This document shows, in pieces, positions 1 to 8,858 of a stretch of DNA of 64,000 nucleotides. The notes under the pieces were generated by a model. The model had not been told where the DNA came from and ran no database searches. It saw only the letters and a program-made list of their open reading frames with translations. The stretch is from NCBI GenBank assembly GCA_905236635.1, contig CAJOCJ010000001.1:101394-165393 (forward strand). The letters are read 5' to 3'. The DNA comes from an uncultured Bacteroidales bacterium. Its GTDB lineage: Bacteria > Bacteroidota > Bacteroidia > Bacteroidales > F082. Position 1 is the first letter of the stretch; every line of letters begins with the position of its first letter. The position numbers and the translations under genes are program-made.

Positions 1-862
1 GTTCGCTTATGGTATCTTTGCCCTCAGGTGTAATCGGGCTGTTTAGCATGGCAAAAAACAGATTTTGCAAAATGCCTTTGTAATAATGGCTTTCCTCCGA
101 CTTTCCAAACAAATTCACTTTGGCGTTGGGCGTGAAGCCTTTGATCAAGTTGTTGGCAATATATTGCTCATCGAAGAACTCATCAGGGACAAGATGCCGC
201 TGCTTGATGAACCACACAAATATCAATCGGGTGATGAGGCGAATCATCGCCTCTGCATTGTATTTCTGATTGTCTTCCAGCGTCTTCAAGTCGTTTGGGA
301 AGCGCACCACCATAATGGCCCATGCATACCAGTCGCTGAGTTCCTGGTAGAAGGCCTTGGTGAGCACCTCCACTGAAAAACGGTTCCTCAAATCCTCAAC
401 GCTCATCACTCTGCCATATTCGTTCAGGTACTTGTTAGGTGTGTAGTATGCAATGCCTTTACCTAAATAATAGGAATAACGGTGAGGATTAGAATATTTC
501 CTACCTACACGGGCAGATTCGGCCTTCTGCTCCAATGTTATTTCTATAAGGGAGAAACGGTAGTTGCTGTTGTCGTCCTCCGGAACGAAGAAGATAAGTG
601 CGCGTTCGCAGAACTCATCAGCCAACAGACGGAATGCTTCTTTTGTCAACCCCACTCGGGCATCGTGTTTCGAAGAATGTTTCACTTCATAAATGACAAG
701 TCCCAACGACTCGCATTCGCCCAAGCGTGTCACCTTCTGTGTATATTGGAACTGTACAGGATTGGAGACGCTTGTTTCTTCATGTTTGAAATCTTCTGGC
801 AAAAAGTTAATTCTCAAGAAGTTAAGAAAGTCGTTTCTATTATATGGTTGGTTGAATTGCAT
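1..862 (-). CDS. Eco57I-like restriction-modification protein, N-terminal part (cut by window edge)
   Basis: The reverse strand has an uninterrupted frame of 287 codons that begins with ATG at 862 and runs off the window, so the stop and the catalytic part are not visible. It starts MQFNQPYNRNDFLNF and contains a segment reading GLVIYEVKHSSKHDARVGLT, which I associate with large Eco57I-type methylase/nuclease proteins of Bacteroidota. The start lies 5 bases after the stop of the AlbA/GHKL gene, so it is the third gene of that operon. The methyltransferase signature (NPPY) would lie beyond the edge and has not been seen. The family call therefore rests on N-terminal resemblance and on its partners. 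Forward-strand frames over this stretch are shadows. Confidence 0.6.
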   Translation of the reverse strand, partial: MQFNQPYNRNDFLNFLRINFLPEDFKHEETSVSNPVQFQYTQKVTRLGECESLGLVIYEVKHSSKHDARVGLTKEAFRLLADEFCERALIFFVPEDDNSNYRFSLIEITLEQKAESARVGRKYSNPHRYSYYLGKGIAYYTPNKYLNEYGRVMSVEDLRNRFSVEVLTKAFYQELSDWYAWAIMVVRFPNDLKTLEDNQKYNAEAMIRLITRLIFVWFIKQRHLVPDEFFDEQYIANNLIKGFTPNAKVNLFGKSEESHYYKGILQNLFFAMLNSPITPEGKDTISE

Positions 863-867
863 AGTCT

Positions 868-2760
868 TTATTTTTTCTTTTTTGTGGTATATTGTTGTTT
901 TGGATGTTTTATCATTTCAGGAATGGTAAAAAACAATTTACCTTGTTTAATAAGAGGACTTAAATAATGGTTTTTCATAGAAACTTTGTTTCGATGTAGC
1001 AAAGAAGCGATTTCTGCCAAACTTAAAGGTTGAAAAGTACATAAATCCACAATAAGACTTTCCATGTCTTTTGCAACCATTCGTTTTCCCATTTTCCCAA
1101 TTCTTTTTTTCAATTCATCTGGCAATTCTTCAGTTCTACACATTTCTTCGTTACCATGATACATTTCTTCGTTACCATGATACATTTCTTCGTTACCATG
1201 ATACATTTCTTCGTTACCATGATACATTTCCCCATCACCATAATACATTTCTCTGCCATTAAGCGATATGAATTCCTGTCCGGCAATGTAATAGGCGTTC
1301 TTCCCTTGGCCTTTCAATTCAAACAATCCCTTTTCACACATGCGGTGGAGATCAAAAGATGCTTTTCGGGTTGTGATGTCACTGTTTAATTGCCGATAGG
1401 TGATATTATCGATGGCTCCCAATTCACGCATAAAAATAAGAGAAAGCCTTTGTTCATTATTCAGGTCATAATTGGCAAACAGAGCAAGCCACCTAACATC
1501 TTCTTCGCCTAACAAATGATGCAACAGCAAACGGACAGTGAACAAATTAGTTTCACGACTGGATTCAAAGGTGGGTGGCATGAGATGTGCCGTCTTCATT
1601 TGATCGCGCATCGATCTAATACCAGAACCCTTAGTTTCTGCCAAGTTGGTATCGTGGAAAATAGCACTGATAAAGGGATTCCTCAATTCCGAACCTGGTT
1701 CTCCAAGATGTTCGGGTGATTTTAGTGAAAAGCCCGGATTGGTAATTTCAATGCGGTTGGAGTAGCGAATAATCTGTATAGGTCGATTGACTCTAAAAGA
1801 ACGGTGCATGAAAGCATTGACGATAGCTTCGCGCAAGGTATCATTAGGAATGTCAATCGGTGTAAAGGCTTGCAGATTGTCACCCTTGAGTTCAAATCCT
1901 TTGGGAAGGTCATCAGTTATTGCATTAACCGCCCTGTTCACCAATAATATGAACGCTCCGCGCATGTCAATAGTGTGCTCAAAACGCTTATCGGAGCTTT
2001 CAACCCATCGGTTGCCTGGAACTCGAATGTAATCCACTCTTAATGCAGGCATCAACCTTCGTAAAGCCATAGATTTACCAAAAACAATCAACCCAACATT
2101 AGTGAGTACATAATTTCCGGTAGGGTCTTTTTCACAAGCTTTCAATGCCAAGAGCAACTCCGTGTCCTCATAGGCAAGTTCCTCAGCGGCAGGATTCACT
2201 TGTTTTCGCAATTTCCGATAATACGAAACCGCGTTTTCATCTATGTCGTCCAAACTAGACCCTTTCACAATGACGGTTTCAATACTATCGGCAGATGAAT
2301 AAAAAACGGACAAATCTTCCTCTGTACATTTTTGATCAGTAGAGCCAATTCTGCGATATGCACCCTGAGGCAACCCTCTATTTTCAAAGTACACCGGTTT
2401 ATGAGCAGCGGGGACTTCTTCAACCTTTACTATTATTACCGTTTTACCTTCGAAGGTCTCTTGCTTAATTTGAGGACGAAGGCGGATATTAAAAACAGAA
2501 GCGCATTGGTTGGCAAGATCTGATTGGACTTTGTCGGGATTTGAGATGTTCTCTGGCTCATAAATAGGGAAACCCTGTTCATCAAAACCTTTTCTAACTG
2601 CACCCAAAAGCAAATAACCACCTCCTAAATCAGGTTCATTGGCAAAAGCACAAACGGTTTCCAAGATGCTTTTCCCAACCTCAGAAGAGCGTTTCGCTTC
2701 AATTTTGACGTTTTCATCGCCAGAATTCAACTCCTCAAATAAAATTCGCGCTGTTTTCAT
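868..2760 (-). CDS. AlbA_2 / HATPase_c_4 (Schlafen- and RecG-like) ATP-binding protein of the defence operon
   Basis: This 630-residue protein has an N-terminal AlbA_2 (Schlafen-like) domain, with EAKRSSEVGKS at about 21-31 and a GGGYLLLGA strand near 46-54. A GHKL-like HATPase_c_4 segment follows (NDTLREAIVNAFMHR, about 306-320, and ETKGSGIRSM, 375-384). The C-terminus looks winged-helix-like. Between these parts lies a heptapeptide repeat, MYHGNEE four times plus a diverged copy (505-539). The ATG overlaps the helicase stop as ATGA, which implies translational coupling and fixes the start; an in-frame upstream extension would run into the helicase gene. Proteins of this class are usually annotated as ATP-binding or transcriptional regulators. 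Its role in defence is inferred from its neighbours. Confidence 0.82.
   Translation of the reverse strand: MKTARILFEELNSGDENVKIEAKRSSEVGKSILETVCAFANEPDLGGGYLLLGAVRKGFDEQGFPIYEPENISNPDKVQSDLANQCASVFNIRLRPQIKQETFEGKTVIIVKVEEVPAAHKPVYFENRGLPQGAYRRIGSTDQKCTEEDLSVFYSSADSIETVIVKGSSLDDIDENAVSYYRKLRKQVNPAAEELAYEDTELLLALKACEKDPTGNYVLTNVGLIVFGKSMALRRLMPALRVDYIRVPGNRWVESSDKRFEHTIDMRGAFILLVNRAVNAITDDLPKGFELKGDNLQAFTPIDIPNDTLREAIVNAFMHRSFRVNRPIQIIRYSNRIEITNPGFSLKSPEHLGEPGSELRNPFISAIFHDTNLAETKGSGIRSMRDQMKTAHLMPPTFESSRETNLFTVRLLLHHLLGEEDVRWLALFANYDLNNEQRLSLIFMRELGAIDNITYRQLNSDITTRKASFDLHRMCEKGLFELKGQGKNAYYIAGQEFISLNGREMYYGDGEMYHGNEEMYHGNEEMYHGNEEMYHGNEEMCRTEELPDELKKRIGKMGKRMVAKDMESLIVDLCTFQPLSLAEIASLLHRNKVSMKNHYLSPLIKQGKLFFTIPEMIKHPKQQYTTKKKK
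1141..1245. repeat. 21-bp in-frame tandem repeat (VNTR), four perfect copies plus one diverged
   Basis: Four identical 21-bp units begin at 1141, 1162, 1183 and 1204, and a diverged fifth unit begins at 1225. On the coding (minus) strand each unit gives the heptapeptide MYHGNEE. Because the unit is a multiple of three, gain or loss of copies would lengthen or shorten the linker between the ATPase-like part and the C-terminal helix-turn-helix part without breaking the frame. The identity of the four copies suggests recent slippage. Confidence 0.95.
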
Positions 2761-5700
2761 TTCAATTCCTCCGCTAGTATGATTGATTCTTCGCCATCGT
2801 CCACATGATTGCAAGTTTCAATGATACGATTGATATAATACTCATCTATCTGCTCTAAAAGACTTGGATATTCGGACGGCTTCAACTTGTTGATAAAACG
2901 AAGCTCATAACCTGAAAGGCCGTCACTTTGGATGACCTTCATCAAATCTTTCAGATAATCAGCGGGCAATGCTTTTTTATTCAGCATAACTTTCACCTTC
3001 TGCATGGCTTCTAACCTGATTTTCTCGTTTTTATCCTGTACTTCGTTGCTGAAAAGATGCGCTTTGACAAGCTGATAAGCTGTGTCAAAACCTTCCGATA
3101 GAGCGGCCGGTTTTTCACTCTGCTCTGCTTCGAATAAGCCCATAGCCTGTTCGGCTGTTAACTGCTCAACCAACCCCTCTTCGTTTCCCAATTTAAAGAC
3201 AAAATCACTTCCTTTCTTTCCAAACATCAGCACTCCCTTATTTGGTTTTTCAGCAGTACGACCTGTTCTTGCTCGATGTGGAATTTCCATAGCCTCCTCA
3301 TAAACCTCAGTACCCTTGAAGGCATTCAGCAACTTGAGATATTTGAGATCCCACGAAGCTTCCTCACTCTTTGCCATTTCTTTACGGTATTGTTCCAAAA
3401 AGTAGGATTGGATTTCCTCATCTTTCGTCAACACTTTCGTATCCTCACCCATGATGGCGTGAATCATGGCCATTTTCAGTGTGGATATTTCCTTGGTACG
3501 AGTTTCCGACTCGCCAACATCGGTGGGAAAATAGTTATATATATAAAGTTTGCCAAACACCTTCTTGTTCACACGATTGATACGACCAATACGCTGGATG
3601 ATACGTGTAGGATTGTATGGAATATCGTAGTTAATGACAGTTCCAGCCCGATGAAGGTTGTAGCCTTCAGAAATGGCATCTGTGGCAATTAGTATCTTGA
3701 AATCATCTTTTTGCAAATGAGACTTTTCACCTGCATTGAAATTGGCGTTGATAATGTTTTTATTCGACTGCGAAGCATCAGTCGAAGTATATTTGAACAC
3801 CGGCAACCCATAATCTTGCAATTCCTTGCCAAGATAATTGGCCGTATCAGCAAATTCAGTAAAGACAAGAACTTTACGTTTGGGGTCGCTATCAATTTGC
3901 TGTTTCAAGATGGTTTTAAATGATTCCAGTTTCGGATCGTTTTTGATTTTCCCATCTGTTCCGAACCATTGTTTCTGGATTTCTTGCAACAATGCCATAT
4001 CAGATTTGATGTCATTAACAAAGGAATCTTTGATGTATTTCATGTCAATTTCAAAGAAGCCTCGTTTCTCATACTTCTCGTATGTTTCTGTTATCAAATC
4101 GTTCCCATCGTCGTCTGTTTTATAAAAATCGTCAACATCTGGCAGGTTGCCTTTCTTATAAACAGGCATTTTTTTCTTGTCTTCAATCCACTTTAATATT
4201 TGTTTTGAAGAATTCAGCATATATTCCAACGACATTTTGAAAGCATTTTCCGAACTTTCAAAACGTCTTACTAACAACCGACGCATGAACTTTGCCACAT
4301 TCGCTTGTCGTCCTAACAACAAGTTTAGCTCAACACCTGTTCTCTCCTCCAACAAATCCGACAATTCCTGCTTTAGTTCCTCTCTGATATAGAGTACTGG
4401 AGAGTATCTGGCCGCTTTAAAACGGTAACGGCCGTCAGATTTGTCACTATCCTCATCTTCACTGATGCGGTCGAGCGTGTCTAAATACAAATCTTTCAAG
4501 CTGCTCAAATCATAATCCAATTCCACAGGGTCGTTGGGTATAACCAATTGAATGTTTTGCTGTTTGAGGTCTTCCGCATACTCAGGAATACCCATTAAGT
4601 CAATGCGCGAACGGCGGATCACTAATGGGCTGATAATGGAACGAATCTCATTAGCTATTTTACCCGCTTCTTTCGAAACCTCGTCATCCGACACTTTTCC
4701 TTCTCTCTGATATTTTTGCAATTGTTTATATGCCGCAATTAATTCTTTAAATTTCGCTCCCAAGTTATCCACTGTCTTCAATGTAGATTTAGTAGGAATT
4801 TGGAACAGCTTCAACATGGCATAGATATCGTCTGGCCTATTGTTGAACGGTGTTGCAGTCAGCAGCATGACCTTATTGCCAGAACAGAGCTGATGAAGTA
4901 TGGTATAATCTATGGTGTATTCATTACGGTAACGGTGCGCCTCGTCCACAACGATCAGATACTGCTCATTAGGCTTAACAATGCGTTCGTAATAATTTAG
5001 TGCTTCTTCCATTTTTCCTGACGTGAAGATAGAAGCTGTAAAACCAAAATCATCGCGATAGCCTTTCCACTGGTCTTCCAGATGAGGAGGACATATCACC
5101 AGCACCCTTAATCTCATGTTTCGTGCCACAGTAGAGGCAATAATACTTTTACCCAGCCCCACCACATCCGCCACAATTACACCATTATGATTCCGGATGG
5201 CATTGATAGCCATCTGAACAGCATCGGTTTGATATTTCAAATTGGAAAACTTGCCATCGGTAATGTCGTATGGAGTCAAAAGGTTCTCTGTGGTCGGAAT
5301 GGTAAAATACTCCTTCAGCACACGCAAGTACATCTTGTATGGAGCATATAGTTTTTCAAACCAAATACGATCAACGATTTTGGTATCAAAATCTCCTAAA
5401 TGCTCCTTGTCTGCAATCACTATTGCTTTATCCCAAAGTTCATTAAAAATGGTTTTTGCATCAATATACGAACCTTTATCGTTGAAACGGGCATTAATCT
5501 CTACCCTACCAGCAAGTCCTTCATATGAGAGATTGCTCGAGCCAGTAATAACAGAGCCCGGATCCTCTCCAGCTTCGCTTATTTCATCCCGATAGTCGAA
5601 AATATACATCTTCGCATGGCAAGGTTCATCGGTTTTTCTGATCTCCAGACTGCCCTCTTTAATCTTGTTGTAAAACAATTTAAATGATTCCAACTTTGGT

Positions 5701-6014
5701 TGACTGTCGAGAAAATCAGTCTCATTAAACAAATGTATAAAACGGTCATAGAAATCTTCTTTAAGTTGCAACCGGGATTGATTATAATCCGCCAACATGT
5801 CAATCTCACGGATGTGTTTGGTGATAGTATAATCTATATCCAGTCCAACCAAGATTCTTACATATTTGTCTATCAATTGTTCTGAAATTAGTTTGTATCC
5901 AGAGAAATAGAAATAACCCACTAACACGTCAAGTGAAATACTTTTAGGAAGTATACCATTGATGATATCAGACAGTAGCTTTTCCTTATTGGTAATGAAG
6001 CTATTTTGTTCCAT
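2757..6014 (-). CDS. PLD-nuclease / SNF2-family helicase (defence or restriction-like system)
   Basis: This is a 1085-residue fusion. An N-terminal phospholipase-D-like domain carries the HxK...GSSN signature (H133, K135, GSSN 158-161). A superfamily 2 (SNF2-like) helicase follows: VGLGKS Walker A (285-290), DEAH (357-360), TATPFNN (386-392), VLVFTEF (715-721), ATDAISEGYNL (778-788) and QRIGRINR (807-814). Only one HxK motif is visible, so an active nuclease would probably be a dimer. It is the first gene of the operon, with its own TAnnTTTG promoter, and ends in an ATGA overlap with the AlbA/GHKL gene. PLD-helicase fusions occur in DISARM-like and other restriction-like systems. The combination here suggests DNA translocation plus cleavage of unmodified invading DNA, which is inference. 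Confidence 0.88.
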   Translation of the reverse strand: MEQNSFITNKEKLLSDIINGILPKSISLDVLVGYFYFSGYKLISEQLIDKYVRILVGLDIDYTITKHIREIDMLADYNQSRLQLKEDFYDRFIHLFNETDFLDSQPKLESFKLFYNKIKEGSLEIRKTDEPCHAKMYIFDYRDEISEAGEDPGSVITGSSNLSYEGLAGRVEINARFNDKGSYIDAKTIFNELWDKAIVIADKEHLGDFDTKIVDRIWFEKLYAPYKMYLRVLKEYFTIPTTENLLTPYDITDGKFSNLKYQTDAVQMAINAIRNHNGVIVADVVGLGKSIIASTVARNMRLRVLVICPPHLEDQWKGYRDDFGFTASIFTSGKMEEALNYYERIVKPNEQYLIVVDEAHRYRNEYTIDYTILHQLCSGNKVMLLTATPFNNRPDDIYAMLKLFQIPTKSTLKTVDNLGAKFKELIAAYKQLQKYQREGKVSDDEVSKEAGKIANEIRSIISPLVIRRSRIDLMGIPEYAEDLKQQNIQLVIPNDPVELDYDLSSLKDLYLDTLDRISEDEDSDKSDGRYRFKAARYSPVLYIREELKQELSDLLEERTGVELNLLLGRQANVAKFMRRLLVRRFESSENAFKMSLEYMLNSSKQILKWIEDKKKMPVYKKGNLPDVDDFYKTDDDGNDLITETYEKYEKRGFFEIDMKYIKDSFVNDIKSDMALLQEIQKQWFGTDGKIKNDPKLESFKTILKQQIDSDPKRKVLVFTEFADTANYLGKELQDYGLPVFKYTSTDASQSNKNIINANFNAGEKSHLQKDDFKILIATDAISEGYNLHRAGTVINYDIPYNPTRIIQRIGRINRVNKKVFGKLYIYNYFPTDVGESETRTKEISTLKMAMIHAIMGEDTKVLTKDEEIQSYFLEQYRKEMAKSEEASWDLKYLKLLNAFKGTEVYEEAMEIPHRARTGRTAEKPNKGVLMFGKKGSDFVFKLGNEEGLVEQLTAEQAMGLFEAEQSEKPAALSEGFDTAYQLVKAHLFSNEVQDKNEKIRLEAMQKVKVMLNKKALPADYLKDLMKVIQSDGLSGYELRFINKLKPSEYPSLLEQIDEYYINRIIETCNHVDDGEESIILAEELK

Positions 6015-6035
6015 TTTTTATCTTATAAAAGCATA

Positions 6036-6043
6036 CAAATTTA
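6036..6043 (-). promoter_or_regulatory. Bacteroidota-type -7 box for the defence operon
   Basis: On the minus strand this reads TAAATTTG, matching TAnnTTTG, 22 bases upstream of the PLD-helicase ATG. I see no other good promoter in the operon, whose genes overlap or nearly touch. Confidence 0.6.
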
Positions 6044-6085
6044 CAACTTTTTTTCTTTCATTCGGCGAGTTGGCTGATATTTTAT

Positions 6086-6093
6086 TAATTTTG
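6086..6093 (+). promoter_or_regulatory. -7 box for msrA
   Basis: TAATTTTG matches TAnnTTTG and lies 16 bases upstream of the msrA ATG. This places transcription start downstream of any earlier in-frame codon and supports the 6109 start. The -33 element is weak. Confidence 0.55.
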
Positions 6094-6108
6094 CAACAAA
6101 AATTTACT

Positions 6109-6627
6109 ATGACTAAAACCATCTACCTTGCTGGTGGCTGCTTCTGGGGCACCGAGCATTATTTTAAAATGATTGAAGGCGTAGCCGGCACTAAAGTCGG
6201 CTATGCCAACAGCATCAAAGAGAACCCGACGTATAAGGAGGTGTGCAGCGGCGAGACGAAGGCCGCTGAGACCGTCATGGTGGAGTACGACCCCACGAAA
6301 ATTGACCTTGAGTTTCTGCTCGACATGTATTTCCATGCCATCGACCCGACGAGCGTCAACCAACAGGGACATGACATGGGTTTGCAGTACCGCACAGGTA
6401 TCTATTACACCAATATTGCTGATTTACAGACGATTAACAAGGTTATGGCTGAACAACAAGCTAAAATCTCAGGCAAAATTGCCGTCGAGGTGATGCCGCT
6501 GCAGAATTTCTACACAGCAGAAGACTATCATCAAGATTATTTGGAAAAGAACCCCGACGGATACTGTCATCTGCCGTTGGAGCTGTTTGAATTTGCTAAG
6601 AAGGCATCACGCAAAACGAAAATTTAA
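6109..6627 (+). CDS. msrA: Peptide-methionine (S)-S-oxide reductase MsrA
   Basis: MsrA reduces methionine-S-sulfoxide in proteins and free methionine, using a catalytic cysteine regenerated by thioredoxin. The 172-residue product begins MTKTIYLAGGCFWGTEHYF; the GCFWG catalytic motif sits at about 9-13, as in the family, followed by the conserved YHQDY region near 145. The frame stays open upstream for 50 codons, but that part overlaps the promoter and matches nothing, so I chose the ATG at 6109. The protein has no signal peptide and is probably cytosolic. The GH92 gene follows after 5 bases, so the two probably share a transcript although their functions differ. Confidence 0.93.
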   Translation: MTKTIYLAGGCFWGTEHYFKMIEGVAGTKVGYANSIKENPTYKEVCSGETKAAETVMVEYDPTKIDLEFLLDMYFHAIDPTSVNQQGHDMGLQYRTGIYYTNIADLQTINKVMAEQQAKISGKIAVEVMPLQNFYTAEDYHQDYLEKNPDGYCHLPLELFEFAKKASRKTKI

Positions 6628-6632
6628 TCGCT

Positions 6633-8858
6633 ATGAAAAGATATATCACCCTGTTAATGACTTTGTTTCTGCCGGTTTTAATGATAGCGCAGACTAACGA
6701 TTACACTGTTTTTGTCAACCCTTTCATCGGGACGCAGACCGACGAGACTGGAGCGCTGAGCGGGAGTACGTTCCCGGGCGCGACGATGCCGCAGGGCATG
6801 GTGCAGCTGAGTCCGGAGACCGAGCTCATGGTGACATGGGACCCTTGCTCTGGCTACGACTATAACAAAGACGTGATATACGGCTTCACTCACACGCATC
6901 TCAGCGGGACTGGCTGCACCGACCTCATTGACGTGAGCCTCATGCCGCTGTGCAGGGAGGTGACACCGGAAGAATTGTCAAAAGCCGACTTCGGACAACA
7001 CTACAGTCACGTCAATGAGGCCGCGCGCCCGGGATATTATCAGGTGCTTCTTCAGGAAAGCGGCGTGAATGTTGAGGTTTCCGCTACCACAAGAACAGGA
7101 ATTCATCGTTATACCTTCCCTGAAGGACAGCCGCAGACAGTGGTGCTTGACCTTGACCGCGGCACCTATCGTGGCGATGCATATTATTCAGGCAGAAGGA
7201 GTTACGATGTGATTCAGGCGCAGATACGCATCGTCGATGATAATACCATCGAAGGATATCGCATCATCACTGGATGGGCAAAAATGAGAAAAGTTTATTT
7301 CAGAGCAGAGTTTTCGAAGCCGATTGCAAGACATCTTTTGATGAACGGCAAACTCAACGTCGGCAACAGTGACGTGGTGAATGGCAGGACTTTGCGTGCA
7401 GCCTTGGATTTCAACCCTAAAGACGGTAACGAATTGATAGTCAAGGTTTCTATATCGCCGGTAGATAACGAGGGCGCTCGCAAAAACATGCTCGCCGAGG
7501 CTCAGAGCTGGGATTTCGACAAATATGTGCAAAACGCCCACGACGTATGGCAAAAAGAGCTAAGCCGCATTGACATCGAGGGCACCGACGAGCAGAAAAC
7601 CATATTCTACACAGGACTTTACCACGTCCTGATGCAGCCTAACACCATGAGCGACGTTGACGGACGCTATATGGACACCAATTTTGAAATCAAGCAGATG
7701 CCAGATGGGCAGACGTATCACAGCACTTTCAGTCTGTGGGACACCTTCCGCGCCGCGCATCCACTCTACACCTTGATTGCACCCGACATTGCGGCGCAGT
7801 TTGTGCGCGATATGATACTGCATCATAAGACATACGGCTACCTGCCGATTTGGGACCTATGGGGACAGGACAACTACTGCATGATTGGCAACCATGCCAT
7901 TCCGGTTTTGGCTGATGCCATTATGGCAGAAATCCCAGGCATAGACGTTGATGAGGCATATCAGGCTATGGTGGAGAGCAGCACTCGAAGCCATTTCAAC
8001 TCGCCTTTTGAGATTTGGGAGAGATATGGTTATATGCCGCAAACACTTCAAGATGAGAGCGTCAGCATCACCATGGAACAGGCCTTCGACGACGCCTGTG
8101 TGGCCTTGGTGGCAAAGAAACTCGGTCTCAAACAAGATCATGAAAGATTCATGCATCGCAGCATGTTTTATAAGAACCTCTTCGATCCTGAGACTGGGTT
8201 CTTCCGGCCTAAAGACGAATATGGAAACTGGATTGAAGGTTTCGACCCGCTCTCATACGAGCAGCCGTGCTTCGTGGAAGGCAATGCCTGGCAGTATATG
8301 TGGTTTGTGCCGCAGGACCCACAAGGCTTGATAGACCTTTTTGGAAGTAAGGAGGCGTTTTTGAAAAAACTCGACGAAAACTTTACTTTGACCGCCACTT
8401 CTGGCGAAGTCAACGGCAACGCGAGCGGTTTCATAGGGCAGTATGCGCACGGCAACGAGCCGAGCCATCACACGGTGTATCTGTATAATTTCGCTGGAAA
8501 ACCTCAAAGAACACAGGAGCTGGTGGAGCAGGTGAGGAGCGAGTTTTATCGTGCCACGCCATGTGGCTATGCCGGCAACGACGACTGCGGACAGATGTCG
8601 GCATGGTATATCTTCTCTTCGTTGGGATTCTATCCGTTCCACGCCGGTTCAGCTGAGTATGTCATAGGAACTCCTCTGTTCAAAAAGGCTGTTTTACATC
8701 TTGAAAACGGCAATGATTTTGTGATTTCGGCACCTAACAAGACCGCAAAGCGCATCCATGTGAAGAGCGTGAAACTCAATGGCAAGCCGATAACTGATTA
8801 CAAGATATCGCACAAGGATATCATGGAAGGCGGCATCCTGGAGTTTAAGTTAAAGTGA
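6633..8858 (+). CDS. GH92 alpha-mannosidase, secreted
   Basis: This 741-residue protein has a Sec signal peptide (MKRYITLLMTLFLPVLMIAQ). It then shows the GH92 hallmarks: NPFIGT close to the N-terminus, FPGATMPQGMVQLSPET, and the late YAGNDDCGQMSAWYIFSSLG segment followed by YVIGTPLF. GH92 enzymes are calcium-dependent exo-acting alpha-mannosidases, mostly alpha-1,2, that trim N-glycans or yeast mannan. The fold is an N-terminal beta-sandwich followed by an (alpha/alpha)6 barrel, and the length is usual for the family. The enzyme is likely periplasmic because no lipobox is present. It converges with the GH78 gene, the two 3' ends overlapping by 9 bases. No SusC/SusD pair is nearby. The exact linkage preference cannot be read from sequence. 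Confidence 0.93.
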   Translation: MKRYITLLMTLFLPVLMIAQTNDYTVFVNPFIGTQTDETGALSGSTFPGATMPQGMVQLSPETELMVTWDPCSGYDYNKDVIYGFTHTHLSGTGCTDLIDVSLMPLCREVTPEELSKADFGQHYSHVNEAARPGYYQVLLQESGVNVEVSATTRTGIHRYTFPEGQPQTVVLDLDRGTYRGDAYYSGRRSYDVIQAQIRIVDDNTIEGYRIITGWAKMRKVYFRAEFSKPIARHLLMNGKLNVGNSDVVNGRTLRAALDFNPKDGNELIVKVSISPVDNEGARKNMLAEAQSWDFDKYVQNAHDVWQKELSRIDIEGTDEQKTIFYTGLYHVLMQPNTMSDVDGRYMDTNFEIKQMPDGQTYHSTFSLWDTFRAAHPLYTLIAPDIAAQFVRDMILHHKTYGYLPIWDLWGQDNYCMIGNHAIPVLADAIMAEIPGIDVDEAYQAMVESSTRSHFNSPFEIWERYGYMPQTLQDESVSITMEQAFDDACVALVAKKLGLKQDHERFMHRSMFYKNLFDPETGFFRPKDEYGNWIEGFDPLSYEQPCFVEGNAWQYMWFVPQDPQGLIDLFGSKEAFLKKLDENFTLTATSGEVNGNASGFIGQYAHGNEPSHHTVYLYNFAGKPQRTQELVEQVRSEFYRATPCGYAGNDDCGQMSAWYIFSSLGFYPFHAGSAEYVIGTPLFKKAVLHLENGNDFVISAPNKTAKRIHVKSVKLNGKPITDYKISHKDIMEGGILEFKLK

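Noticed and set aside
482..967. Forward frame of 161 codons at the left edge
   Set aside because: The reverse strand carries a coherent protein coupled to the defence operon; the forward frame crosses two real genes.
1141..1245. CRISPR-like array
   Set aside because: The 21-bp units are contiguous without spacers and encode a peptide repeat in frame.
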